38,796 bases of DNA from UBA6065 sp036565605. Its GTDB lineage: Bacteria; Patescibacteriota; Minisyncoccia; Phycocordibacterales; UBA6065. The stretch is taken from assembly GCA_036565605.1 (NCBI GenBank), contig DATCXV010000022.1:1-38796 (forward strand), written 5' to 3'. Both the position numbers and the translations under genes were made by a program. Within the stretch, counting starts at the first letter, position 1. Every line of letters starts with the position of its first letter. Shown piece after piece: positions 1 through 7,854 of the stretch. The notes beneath the pieces were generated by a model. That model saw only the letters and a program-made list of their open reading frames with translations, was not told the origin of the DNA and did not search any database.

Positions 1-1
1 G

Positions 2-73
2 GCTGCCGCTCCTATAGCAAAGCCAAAACCCCAAAACTATTCCGTCGACCCGTATCGCGAACCGCTGGTATAA
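2..73 (+). CDS. C-terminal end of an upstream protein (partial)
   Basis: An open frame enters from the left edge and ends with TAA at 71-73. Its last residues are Ala/Pro/Lys-rich and end in DPYREPLV. Only 23 residues are visible, so no function can be given. It lies just before the PrgI gene on the same strand, and its stop codon overlaps the -10 box of that gene. It is probably the previous member of the same secretion operon. The evidence is the sensible residue composition and the tight junction. Confidence 0.5.
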   Translation, partial: AAAPIAKPKPQNYSVDPYREPLV

Positions 74-74
74 T
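66..74 (+). promoter_or_regulatory. Extended -10 promoter of the PrgI gene
   Basis: TGG followed by a perfect TATAAT (69-74). There is no convincing -35 hexamer at the usual distance. The start codon of the PrgI gene follows after 8 bases, so the transcript would begin at or next to the ATG. Confidence 0.6.
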
Positions 75-82
75 CAATCCGT

Positions 83-520
83 ATGCGATTCCAAGTTCCT
101 CAATTCATCGAAGTCGAAGACAAGATCTTTGGACCGCTCACCATCAAGCAGTTCATATATCTTTTGGGCGGGGCAGGGGTGTCCTTCATTATTTACACCT
201 TCGTTCCAACTCTCGTTCTGAAGGCGGTCCTCATCGTACCCGTTATTGGCTTTGCTCTGGCTCTGGCCTTCTACAAGATAAACAACAAACCCTTCATCAA
301 TGTGGTCGAAGCAGCTTTTGGATACTACACCGGTGGCAAGCTCTATATATGGAAGAAAGTAGACAGGCCGGTCGTGGCCAAAGCGGCCAAGGAAACGGAA
401 GCTGCAACGGATTTCTATGTCCCAAAGCTTTCGGATTCGAAGCTGAAGGACCTTACTTGGTCTTTGGACATCAAGCAAAGTCAGAATCCGGCCCAAAGCG
501 GAACAAAGTCGAACATCTAA
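83..520 (+). CDS. PrgI family membrane protein of a T4SS-like operon
   Basis: A 145-residue protein. Residues 1-25 hold the typical PrgI-family opening (FQVPQFIEVEDKI, then GPLT), followed by two adjacent hydrophobic segments at about 25-45 and 48-66, and a polar C-terminal tail of about 75 residues. PrgI proteins are small inner-membrane components encoded next to VirB4-type ATPases in conjugative and T4SS-like loci of Gram-positives and CPR bacteria, where they occupy the VirB3-like position. Here a TraC-like gene and a VirB4 gene follow directly. ATG 83 is supported by the TATAAT box ending 8 bases upstream, with no Shine-Dalgarno site. The family call rests on the N-terminal motif plus context. 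Confidence 0.85.
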   Translation: MRFQVPQFIEVEDKIFGPLTIKQFIYLLGGAGVSFIIYTFVPTLVLKAVLIVPVIGFALALAFYKINNKPFINVVEAAFGYYTGGKLYIWKKVDRPVVAKAAKETEAATDFYVPKLSDSKLKDLTWSLDIKQSQNPAQSGTKSNI

Positions 521-532
521 CAAAAGTCAGTC

Positions 533-541
533 TGATATACT
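533..541 (+). promoter_or_regulatory. Extended -10 promoter of the TraC-like gene
   Basis: TGA followed by TATACT (536-541), in the short gap after the PrgI gene. Exactly 6 bases separate it from ATG 548, which predicts a leaderless internal transcript of the operon. Confidence 0.55.
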
Positions 542-547
542 TATCGA

Positions 548-1195
548 ATGGCAGTTAATGCGAAAACGACCCAGGAGTTCGTTCCGATCAAAGAGATCCG
601 CCAAGGTGTCGTCATATTGAAGGACGATTCGTTGCGCGCCATCGTCATGGCGTCTTCGCTTAACTTCGCATTGAAAGGAGCAGACGAACAGCAGTCGATC
701 ATCATGCAGTTCCAGAATTTCCTTAACTCTCTGGATTTTTCTGTTCAGATCTTTATCCAGTCACGAAAGCTTGATATCAGGCCGTATATCGCCCTGCTTG
801 AAGGCCGTCTCAAAGAGCAGGTTTCGGATCTTATGAAGATCCAGACTCGCGAATATATCGAGTTCATCCGCAACTTCACTGAAAGCTCGAATATCATGAC
901 CAAGACATTCTTTATCGTGGTGCCGTACTCGCCAGCACTCATCGAATCGAGCAGTGTCGCCAAAGGGGTAGGGAACATCATTGGCGGCAAAAAAGATGCT
1001 GCTGCATCGGCGGAACAGAAACTGGCCCAATTCGAAGAGCACCGCAGCCAATTGGAACAGCGTGTTGGCGTGGTGACGCAAGGACTGGTCCGGTGCGGCA
1101 TCCGTTCGGTCGAGCTGGGCACTGAAGAAATCGTCGAGCTCTTCTATAAGATCTTCAATCCGGGCGACACGGAAAAGCCGATTCCTCTTTCATAA
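548..1195 (+). CDS. TraC/VirB4 N-terminal-domain-like protein
   Basis: A 215-residue soluble protein. It opens with a segment (VPIKEIRQGVVILKD) resembling the beta-rich N-terminal domain of TraC/VirB4-type conjugation ATPases, and continues with a predicted helical region at about 60-130. It has no Walker motif, so it is not an ATPase by itself. The C-terminal 60 residues look helical and charged. It sits between PrgI and a complete VirB4-like ATPase, so it looks like a separated accessory copy of the VirB4 N-domain. The start is supported by an extended -10 box 6 bases upstream. The family call is by motif feel and context; exact function is unknown. Confidence 0.7.
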   Translation: MAVNAKTTQEFVPIKEIRQGVVILKDDSLRAIVMASSLNFALKGADEQQSIIMQFQNFLNSLDFSVQIFIQSRKLDIRPYIALLEGRLKEQVSDLMKIQTREYIEFIRNFTESSNIMTKTFFIVVPYSPALIESSSVAKGVGNIIGGKKDAAASAEQKLAQFEEHRSQLEQRVGVVTQGLVRCGIRSVELGTEEIVELFYKIFNPGDTEKPIPLS

Positions 1196-1213
1196 TTATT
1201 TCGCATCACCACT

Positions 1214-3019
1214 ATGGGCATCCTCGATTTTTTAAAAAAGAAAGACGACAAGGCGATGATCGCGCCGATTTTGCCGCAGGAAATCTACGAAGCGGGTGTT
1301 CTGGAACTGAAGGACGTCATCGCACCTTCGGCGCTTAAGATTAGCCCGCGCGAACTTTCCTTGGGCGATAAGATCGTACGTTCATTCTTCGTCATTTCGT
1401 ATCCGCGTTTCTTGGGTGAATCGTGGTTCGCGCCCATCATAAACTTGGACAAGGTCTTCAACATTTCAATCTTCATCCACCCGGTGGAAACGGCAAAAGT
1501 TCTGCGTCAATTCCAAAAGAAAGTCGCCGAAGTGCAAAGCCAGATCTCGATCCGTGAACAGAAAGGACTTGTCCGCGACCCTATGCTTGACACGGCATAC
1601 CAAGATTTGGAACAGCTGCGCGACCAGCTTCAGCAGGCACAAGAAAAGCTCTTCGATGTCGGCGTCTATATTTCAATTTACGGCGACAACGAAGCGGAAC
1701 TCGACAAAACCGAGTCCGAAATCAAGTCGATTCTTGAATCAAAACTGGTCTATGTGAAGCCCGCGCTCTTTCAGCAGGAACAGGGTTATAAATCGAACCT
1801 ACCAACCGCCTCAGACGAGCTTTTGGTCCATTCCAAGCTTAATTCAAGCCCTCTTTCGAGCCTGTTCCCCTTCATTTCCTTCGACCTTACTTCTGACAAA
1901 GGCATCCTATACGGTGTGAATCGCCACAATTCGTCCCTGGTTCTTTTCGACCGCTTCTCTCTGGAAAACTATAACTCGATCACCTTTGCAAAGTCCGGTG
2001 CCGGCAAGTCATATACGACCAAGCTTGAAATCCTGCGTACACTTATGTTCGACACGGACGTGATCGTCATCGACCCCGAGCGCGAATACGAATACCTGGC
2101 CGAAGCAACGGGAGGGAAGTACTTCAATATCTCGCTCAATTCTGAACACCACATCAATCCCTTCGACCTGCCCACGCCACGCGAAGACGAATCGCCGGCC
2201 GACGTCTTGCGTTCGAACATCATCAACCTCGTCGGTCTTTTCCGCATTATGATGGGAGGTCTCACGCCCGAAGAAGACGCCATCGTCGACAAGGCGATCA
2301 CGGAAACGTACGCCCTTAAAGACATCACGCCGGACACCGATTTCCGCACCACTGAACCGCCACTTCTTTCTGACTTCGAGCTGGTTCTTGCTGGCATGGA
2401 AGGAGGGGAATCGCTTGTCCAACGCCTCACCAAATACACCAAAGGTACATGGTCCGGGTTCATTAACCGCCCAACCAACGTCGATATCGGCGCGAAATTC
2501 ATCGTTTTCTCATTGCGCGACATGGAAGAAGAGTTGAAGCCGGTGGCTATGTACATCGTCACGCACTATATCTGGAACGCGGTACGAAAGAATTTGAAGA
2601 AGCGTCTTTTGGTTATCGACGAGGCGTGGTGGATGATGAAATCCGAGGACACCGCATCGTTTCTTTTGGGCCTTGCCAAGCGTGGTCGCAAATACTTCTT
2701 GGGTCTTGCCACCATCACCCAGGACGTCGATGACTTCCTTAAATCACCTTATGGCCTGCCGATCATCACCAACTCGTCGATTCAGATGCTTCTTAAGCAG
2801 TCTCCCTCGTCAATTGACCGTCTTCAGCAGGTCTTTTCCCTTACCGACGAAGAAAAATACCTCCTTTTGGAATCCGACGTGGGCGAAGGCATCTTCTTTG
2901 TGGGCCTTAAACACGTGGCTATTAAGGTGATCGCATCGTACACCGAAGACCAAATCATTACGTCCGATCCGTCTCAAGTATTGGCGATCAAAGAGGCGAA
3001 ACGACAGGCTCAGCAGTAG
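1214..3019 (+). CDS. virB4: VirB4-like type IV secretion ATPase
   Basis: A 601-residue protein. The N-terminal half (1-240) includes a predicted coiled-coil at about 98-148. The ATPase half has Walker A FAKSGAGKS at 258-266, a VIDPEREY segment at 285-292 typical of VirB4/TraC, and Walker B RLLVIDEAWW at 464-473, followed by a TITQDV-type sensor region. VirB4 ATPases energise assembly or pilus dynamics of type IV secretion and conjugation systems at the inner membrane. It lies 18 bp after the TraC-like gene. No relaxase or coupling protein is visible here, so the locus need not be conjugative; in CPR genomes it may serve surface attachment or DNA uptake. Confidence 0.92.
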   Translation: MGILDFLKKKDDKAMIAPILPQEIYEAGVLELKDVIAPSALKISPRELSLGDKIVRSFFVISYPRFLGESWFAPIINLDKVFNISIFIHPVETAKVLRQFQKKVAEVQSQISIREQKGLVRDPMLDTAYQDLEQLRDQLQQAQEKLFDVGVYISIYGDNEAELDKTESEIKSILESKLVYVKPALFQQEQGYKSNLPTASDELLVHSKLNSSPLSSLFPFISFDLTSDKGILYGVNRHNSSLVLFDRFSLENYNSITFAKSGAGKSYTTKLEILRTLMFDTDVIVIDPEREYEYLAEATGGKYFNISLNSEHHINPFDLPTPREDESPADVLRSNIINLVGLFRIMMGGLTPEEDAIVDKAITETYALKDITPDTDFRTTEPPLLSDFELVLAGMEGGESLVQRLTKYTKGTWSGFINRPTNVDIGAKFIVFSLRDMEEELKPVAMYIVTHYIWNAVRKNLKKRLLVIDEAWWMMKSEDTASFLLGLAKRGRKYFLGLATITQDVDDFLKSPYGLPIITNSSIQMLLKQSPSSIDRLQQVFSLTDEEKYLLLESDVGEGIFFVGLKHVAIKVIASYTEDQIITSDPSQVLAIKEAKRQAQQ

Positions 3020-3052
3020 GGAAGTTTCCTCCACAGCTTCCATTTGGGTGCA

Positions 3053-3061
3053 TGATACAAT
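3053..3061 (+). promoter_or_regulatory. Extended -10 promoter of the Ig-like exported protein gene
   Basis: TGA followed by TACAAT (3056-3061). The ATG at 3068 lies 6 bases downstream; an in-frame ATG at 3062 would abut the -10 box and could not be in the transcript. This decides in favour of 3068 as the start. Confidence 0.5.
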
Positions 3062-3067
3062 ATGCGC

Positions 3068-4066
3068 ATGTTTCGCCTTTTGAAAAGCATCTCTTTTCTG
3101 GCACTTCTCTCTTTTTCGCTTGTCCCTGTAGCGGCTCTTGCACAAAGCATTCCGGGCGTTTCCGATCCGATAACTCTTGTCGTCTCGCCCCAGTTTCCTG
3201 AGCCGAATTCCACCGTTACAGTACGAGCCCAAAGCTTCAGCACAGATCTTAATCGTGCGACATTGACCTGGTATTCAGGCGGAAAAATTATTCTGAAGGG
3301 TGTCGGCGCAACGGATGTTTCTGTACCATCAGGTGCAGCAGGAAGCGTGTCAGACGTTTCGGTCCAAGTAGATACGCCTGATTTAGGAACTTTTTCAATC
3401 GAAACATCATGGCGTCCCGCCAGCGTGACGCTTTTGTGGGAAACTGACGGCTACATTCCTCCGTTTTATCGAGGCAAATCCTTGGAAGTGTATGGTTCCA
3501 GCTTCCGCGTTACCGCTCTTCCTGAATTTTTCTCGTCTACAGGAAAACGCATAGACCCGAAGACACTTGTATATCTCTGGCAAAAGAACGGTACCAATAT
3601 TCCAGAGCAATCCGGCTACGGCAAACAAAGCTTTTCTTCAATCCAGACAAGCTATGTCCGCGGGGGAGACGAAATTTCTGTCGAAGTATCGACGGCTGAC
3701 CATACGATCGTATCGTCAGGATCCGTAACACTGTCGCCCGGTACGCCGGACATCGTTTTGTACGAGGCGAGCCCACTGTATGGCATTCGCTACGAGACCG
3801 CACTTTCTTCAAGATACACGTTATCGGCCGAAGAAGTTTCGCTGCGTGCCGTGCCATTCGATATTTCGGCAGGAAATCTTCTTTCCGGCACTCTTTCTTT
3901 CGACTGGACCATGAACGGTGCGACGCTTTCGGCGTTTCAGGACAAGCCAGAAGTAACTTTGCGTACGAGCGGATCTATTGGGGGACAAAGCGAGATCGGT
4001 CTTCAGATCCAGCATCGCTCGCGCATGCTTCAGGGCGGCTCGGCCGGCATAACCATACTCCAATGA
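3068..4066 (+). CDS. Exported protein with predicted beta-sandwich (Ig-like) repeats
   Basis: A 332-residue protein with a clear signal peptide (hydrophobic core about 8-26, ending in an ALAQS cleavage-like site). The rest is Ser/Thr/Val-rich, beta-strand-like and without Cys or obvious membrane segments, as in Ig-like or PKD-like surface domains; about three such units may be present. I do not recognise a specific family. It lies between virB4 and the VirB2-like gene and overlaps the latter by 4 bp, so it is probably an extracellular part of the same apparatus. ATG 3062 in the same frame is the alternative start, but the -10 box ends at 3061. Confidence 0.75.
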   Translation: MFRLLKSISFLALLSFSLVPVAALAQSIPGVSDPITLVVSPQFPEPNSTVTVRAQSFSTDLNRATLTWYSGGKIILKGVGATDVSVPSGAAGSVSDVSVQVDTPDLGTFSIETSWRPASVTLLWETDGYIPPFYRGKSLEVYGSSFRVTALPEFFSSTGKRIDPKTLVYLWQKNGTNIPEQSGYGKQSFSSIQTSYVRGGDEISVEVSTADHTIVSSGSVTLSPGTPDIVLYEASPLYGIRYETALSSRYTLSAEEVSLRAVPFDISAGNLLSGTLSFDWTMNGATLSAFQDKPEVTLRTSGSIGGQSEIGLQIQHRSRMLQGGSAGITILQ

Positions 4067-5235
4067 GAAGCGCCAAAATCTTTTTGAATATCGCGGTTCT
4101 TACGGCATTCGCTTTGCCGACCATCGCGGCAGCCCAAACCTCGGTCTGTCAGGATGGTAAGACTGTAATAGACGGAGAAGTTCAAGACGACAAAAACGGC
4201 GTCTATTGTTCGTTAACTACTATTCCAGGATTAACCGATGTTAAGGAACCGGTGAATCCGGTAAAAATCATTACCAACGCCTACGGCGTCTCGATCGGCA
4301 TCGCAGCCATCCTTGCGATCGGTTTCATCATCTGGGCAGGTATTGAATACGCGACCGTCGAATCAATCTCTGGGCATTCGGACGCGAAAAAGCGTTGGGA
4401 AGGAGCACTCTGGGGCTTAGCGCTTCTGTTGGGTTCATATCTTATCTTGCGCACCATCAATTTGGATTTGGTGAACATCAATTTGGATTTAGGCAAACCA
4501 GCAGTAGGAGAATTGGTTGACCAGAACGCGCTTCAAAATGCGCTTGATAGCTATTCTGACTCCGTAGCAAAATTACAGGGCACCAATACTGCAATCAGTA
4601 GCCTTACCGCACAAAAGACTTCCAAAGAAGCCGAGTATAATGCGCTAATCGATGACGGAAAAATAAATGACCCTAAGGTTACACAACTTCAAAACGAACT
4701 GAAATCGATTGATGAACAGATTTCGAAGCTGGAAAAGGATAAAACGGCTCAGCAAAGCGCCGTAGATAAATCACGTACTCAAGTGCAAAGTGCGACCGCT
4801 GCTTCCAGTAAAGCATTCTGCTATACAAGTTATTACGCAAGAACCGGCTCCTACGGAGTGGCGTCTGGCGGACAGGCTTCGCAGCAAATCTGCCGCCCTA
4901 CAGCGAAAGAATGTGAAGACGTTCGTTCTACGGATAATCCTTCTTCATCTCCGTGCCAAGAACTCTCACCACTTGAGGCGCAAGCAAAATATCAGTATTG
5001 CTTCTCATATTCAGAGGTCAAAGCGACCAAGCAATATCAATTCTCTTATATAAGTAATCAGACTACAGAAACCGTTAACAGCACGACTGAGACCAACAAG
5101 CAGTGCAGTATTACTCCGGCAAATTGCTTATCATTGCAGCAGGGACTTATTCGAAAAAACTCAGGCAAGAAATCTACAGACAATGGATTTATCTCCTCAA
5201 TTGGATCTTGCATACCGGAACTTAAATCAAGCTAA
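4063..5235 (+). CDS. VirB2/TrbC-like membrane protein with coiled-coil and Cys-rich tail
   Basis: A 390-residue protein. It has a signal peptide at 1-25 and two hydrophobic helices at about 74-98 and 112-132, separated by a short polar Lys/Arg-containing loop. This is the layout of TrbC/VirB2 pilins, which are normally only 100-130 residues long. A Gln/Lys/Ser-rich predicted coiled coil (about 150-245) follows, then a tail with eight cysteines (253, 277, 284, 298, 313, 348, 355, 383); two more Cys lie near the N-terminus (29, 49). The tail could form disulfides outside the membrane. It overlaps both neighbours by 1-4 bp, so the operon is tightly coupled. The pilin-like part is recognisable; the tail is not. 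Confidence 0.75.
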   Translation: MRSAKIFLNIAVLTAFALPTIAAAQTSVCQDGKTVIDGEVQDDKNGVYCSLTTIPGLTDVKEPVNPVKIITNAYGVSIGIAAILAIGFIIWAGIEYATVESISGHSDAKKRWEGALWGLALLLGSYLILRTINLDLVNINLDLGKPAVGELVDQNALQNALDSYSDSVAKLQGTNTAISSLTAQKTSKEAEYNALIDDGKINDPKVTQLQNELKSIDEQISKLEKDKTAQQSAVDKSRTQVQSATAASSKAFCYTSYYARTGSYGVASGGQASQQICRPTAKECEDVRSTDNPSSSPCQELSPLEAQAKYQYCFSYSEVKATKQYQFSYISNQTTETVNSTTETNKQCSITPANCLSLQQGLIRKNSGKKSTDNGFISSIGSCIPELKSS

Positions 5236-6473
5236 TGTCCAAAAAAGCATTCTTCATTTTCATTCTTATACTGCTCGCCCTATTCGGGGTGGGGTACTGG
5301 TATCTCTTTATGAGAAATTCTGATACTGCCCCTATCATAACGGATGGGAATTCGTCTGATATCTTTCCATTCGGCGAAGGGACAACGGGAGGAAATACGA
5401 ATACGGACACTGGTCCCATAATCGCAACCAGTACCGACACTGTTATCGATCTTTCGGGCGCTTCGGAAAGCCTCATTCCGCGTTTGCGCCAACTCTCTAC
5501 CTCACCGTCCGCAGGTATTGTCGCTTTTGACCAAGCTTCAACAACACTTGTCCGTTTTGTTGATCGCGCAACCGGTCACATCTATGAAACCAAGCTCGAC
5601 AATTCGGCGATAACAAAGATCTCGTCGGTAACAATCCCAAAGGTCTATGAAGCGATCTGGTCTTCTGATGGCTCGCGCTTTCTGGCCCGCTATCTGCGCG
5701 ACGACAACGAAACGATCCGCACTTTCTATGCCAAGATCGCCACAACAACCCGCCCCGAACAAGCACTTGAAGGACTATTCCTTGATGACGGCATTCGTGA
5801 AGTAACAAGCGTCGGCACGAAAATTTTCTCGATGAACGAGACTTCAACCGGGTCGCAGGGTATTCTTTCGAATTTCGATGGTTCTGGCCGAGTGTCCACA
5901 TTCACATCACCGTTTACCGGATGGCTCGTTACATCAGCCAATTCAACGGCCGTAACACTGTATTCGCGTCCAAGCGGCGCATCGCTGGGCTCCGCGTATA
6001 TATTGGATACCAAAACAGGAACGTATACCAAAGCAGGTACTGACGCCCTGGGCCTGATTGCACATGCAAACGCTGACGCAACGAAACTGATCGCTTCCAG
6101 TGTGTCTGGAAACAACATTTCCACCACTATTCAAGATCTGAAGAAGGGAACATCGGCACCCGTCGGCATTTCAACGCTTGCCGACAAATGCACCTGGAGT
6201 ACCAAAGAAAAATCTGTCGTCTACTGCGCAGTTCCACAATCCATTCCGGCAGGTCTGTATCCAGACGACTGGTATAAAGGCAAAGTGTCCTTCAACGATG
6301 GTTTGTGGCGCATCGACACCGCAACCGGCGCCACCGATTCCGTCATGACACCCGAGCTTGAAGCCGGCGTTTCGATGGATATCGTTAATCTTTCCTTTGA
6401 CCAAGCAGAAAACGCACTCGTCTTCATCAATAAAAAGGACCTCACCCCCTGGGTCTTTAATCTCGCAGAATAA
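5235..6473 (+). CDS. Membrane-anchored beta-propeller-like protein
   Basis: A 412-residue protein with one N-terminal membrane anchor (about 4-26), a Thr/Gly/Asn-rich linker to about 70, and a long beta-rich domain. This domain has recurring patterns such as WSSDGSRFLARY (about 137-148), and the segments around 230-260 and 290-330, typical of WD40/TolB-like blades. The domain would face outward. Four cysteines are few and scattered. It starts inside the stop codon of the preceding gene (1-bp overlap at 5235) and is the last gene of the operon before a strand switch. The propeller call is by pattern only. It could be a scaffold or ligand-binding part of the surface machine. Confidence 0.7.
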   Translation: MSKKAFFIFILILLALFGVGYWYLFMRNSDTAPIITDGNSSDIFPFGEGTTGGNTNTDTGPIIATSTDTVIDLSGASESLIPRLRQLSTSPSAGIVAFDQASTTLVRFVDRATGHIYETKLDNSAITKISSVTIPKVYEAIWSSDGSRFLARYLRDDNETIRTFYAKIATTTRPEQALEGLFLDDGIREVTSVGTKIFSMNETSTGSQGILSNFDGSGRVSTFTSPFTGWLVTSANSTAVTLYSRPSGASLGSAYILDTKTGTYTKAGTDALGLIAHANADATKLIASSVSGNNISTTIQDLKKGTSAPVGISTLADKCTWSTKEKSVVYCAVPQSIPAGLYPDDWYKGKVSFNDGLWRIDTATGATDSVMTPELEAGVSMDIVNLSFDQAENALVFINKKDLTPWVFNLAE

Positions 6474-6504
6474 TTATCGATCGAAGGATAGGTGTCTGCT
6501 GTGA

Positions 6505-7242
6505 CTACGCTGCTTTCACGGCTGCCTCACGTGCCATCTGTTTCCTTACCACCAATTCCTGTGCGATCATAAATAGATTCGAGGTAATCCAGTACAGGGC
6601 CAACGCTCCTGCAACATTCCAGGCAATGAACAAAATCATGACCGGAAAGACATACTTCATCTGCATGTGCATAGTGTGAGCAAAATCTTCCTGGAATCCG
6701 CCCTTACCCGTCTTCGGAGCAGGCTTTGGAACAGCGAAGCGGATCTGTAAGTACTGCGACAAGGCTGCAAGCACAGCCAGGATCGCGCTTTTCTTCGTGA
6801 TATCGATAACACCCAGAAATATGGTATCGAGCGTTGCAGGAGCATGCACAAACGAATAGAGAAGTGTCGAATCAGGTGCCGAGAATCCAACCGAATAGAA
6901 TACGCGGTACAAGGCAAAGATGATCGGGATCTGAATGATCAAAAGCAGGATGCTCGAAAACGGATTAACATCCTTTTCTTTATAGATCTTCATCGTTTCA
7001 AGAGCCTGTTGCTGCTTGTCGTCCTTGAAACGTTCCTTAACCGAAGCAAGTTCCGGCTCGATCTGCCTCATCAAAGCCTGGGTACGCGCCGCTTTTCGTG
7101 AGAGAGGGAAGAGAATGAGGCGAACAATCACCGTAAATAAAATAATAACCCCGCCTGCGCCTAGATATGGAATATGTCCGGACAAAAAAACCAAACCGTT
7201 ATACAAGGGCAAAAAAATGATATGTGTATAGAGGTAGTGCAT
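6505..7242 (-). CDS. yidC: Membrane protein insertase YidC/OxaA
   Basis: A 245-residue protein of the short YidC form: several membrane segments (about 7-35, 85-120, 130-160, 200-235) and no large periplasmic P1 domain. It contains the FALYRVFYS-type second helix region and the NLFMIAQE C-terminal helix seen in YidC. YidC inserts small membrane proteins, alone or with SecYEG. It follows rnpA and rpmH, the usual order, but with no yidD between rnpA and yidC. I chose ATG 7242; a TTG at 7257 would extend it by 5 residues. A TATAAT box lies at 7260-7265 on the same strand, so it may also be transcribed separately. Confidence 0.93.
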   Translation of the reverse strand: MHYLYTHIIFLPLYNGLVFLSGHIPYLGAGGVIILFTVIVRLILFPLSRKAARTQALMRQIEPELASVKERFKDDKQQQALETMKIYKEKDVNPFSSILLLIIQIPIIFALYRVFYSVGFSAPDSTLLYSFVHAPATLDTIFLGVIDITKKSAILAVLAALSQYLQIRFAVPKPAPKTGKGGFQEDFAHTMHMQMKYVFPVMILFIAWNVAGALALYWITSNLFMIAQELVVRKQMAREAAVKAA

Positions 7243-7259
7243 AGGTGTGAACAGCAATG

Positions 7260-7265
7260 ATTATA
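7260..7265 (-). promoter_or_regulatory. -10 box upstream of yidC
   Basis: A perfect TATAAT on the minus strand between rnpA and yidC. It would start a transcript near 7253, about 11 bases before ATG 7242. No -35 is clear. Confidence 0.4.
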
Positions 7266-7270
7266 CCGCA

Positions 7271-7597
7271 CTAGAGAAGACCTGCCTTCGTAAGCAGTGC
7301 CGATATTTCAGCGGCCAAAGCCTCGACATCTACCGAAAGGCATTCTTTTTTCGGCATCACCATGACAAACGCTTTGCTGCGAAGTTTTTGAGCCATGCCT
7401 CGAAGTGCTTTGTATCCTTTTCGACGAAGAGCAGTGCGATCAACAGCGCGCGGTGCAGCCTTTTTTGAAGCGGTAACAGCGAATTTTGTTTTATCTGCCG
7501 GACGAAAACGAATGGAAAGGAGCGTCCCGAAGACGCTCCTACCTTGCAAAAGGCTTTCGATGTCCCGAGCAGTGAGGCGTGATGCCTTGGGGAGCAT
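7271..7597 (-). CDS. rnpA: Ribonuclease P protein component
   Basis: A 108-residue basic protein. The N-terminus reads LPKASRLTARDIESLLQGR, as in RnpA, and the RNR-type motif appears as DRTALRRKGYKALR at about 52-65. RnpA binds the RNase P RNA and aids 5' processing of pre-tRNAs. It lies 10 bp after rpmH, the classical pairing. The RNA partner (rnpB) is not in the window. The motif is slightly divergent (usually NRxKR), but length, charge and gene order agree. Confidence 0.9.
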   Translation of the reverse strand: MLPKASRLTARDIESLLQGRSVFGTLLSIRFRPADKTKFAVTASKKAAPRAVDRTALRRKGYKALRGMAQKLRSKAFVMVMPKKECLSVDVEALAAEISALLTKAGLL

Positions 7598-7607
7598 CGT
7601 CAGGGTA

Positions 7608-7745
7608 TTAAGCCTTTACGATCTTCTTGCGGCCCTTCTGGCGGCGACGCGCAATAACCTTGCGGCCTGTCGGCGACGACTTCCTTGCAAGGAAACCGTG
7701 CGCTCGCGCCCTCTTCCTATTCCTGGTCTTGTATACGATTGCCAT
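7608..7745 (-). CDS. rpmH: 50S ribosomal protein L34
   Basis: A 45-residue, strongly basic protein read on the minus strand. It shows the L34 signature: TRNRKRARAHGFLAR at about residues 7-21, GRKVIARRRQKGRK at 27-40. L34 is normally 44-47 residues. It is first in the rpmH-rnpA-yidC block, divergent from dnaA, an arrangement conserved around many bacterial origins. Confidence 0.95.
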   Translation of the reverse strand: MAIVYKTRNRKRARAHGFLARKSSPTGRKVIARRRQKGRKKIVKA

Positions 7746-7854
7746 GGCGTTCTTCGATGACGTTATTAACAGCTTGTTCACATAGTATTAACATAGTTAC
7801 GCACTCTCCACAAGTTTTCGTCTTGTGTGAACCGTTTATACTTAACGCACTTTC
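7746..7854. promoter_or_regulatory. Divergent rpmH / dnaA intergenic region
   Basis: A 109-bp AT-rich spacer. A TATACT at 7837-7842 is a candidate -10 for dnaA, 12 bases before its ATG. A near-consensus DnaA box (TTGTTCACA, 7774-7782, one change from TTATNCACA) could allow DnaA autoregulation or be part of a bipartite origin. No full -35/-10 pair was found for rpmH. Confidence 0.45.

Noticed and set aside
1969..2562. Long antisense frame inside virB4
   Set aside because: It is the shadow of a strongly conserved ATPase gene; composition is Ser/Arg-rich and no motif is present.
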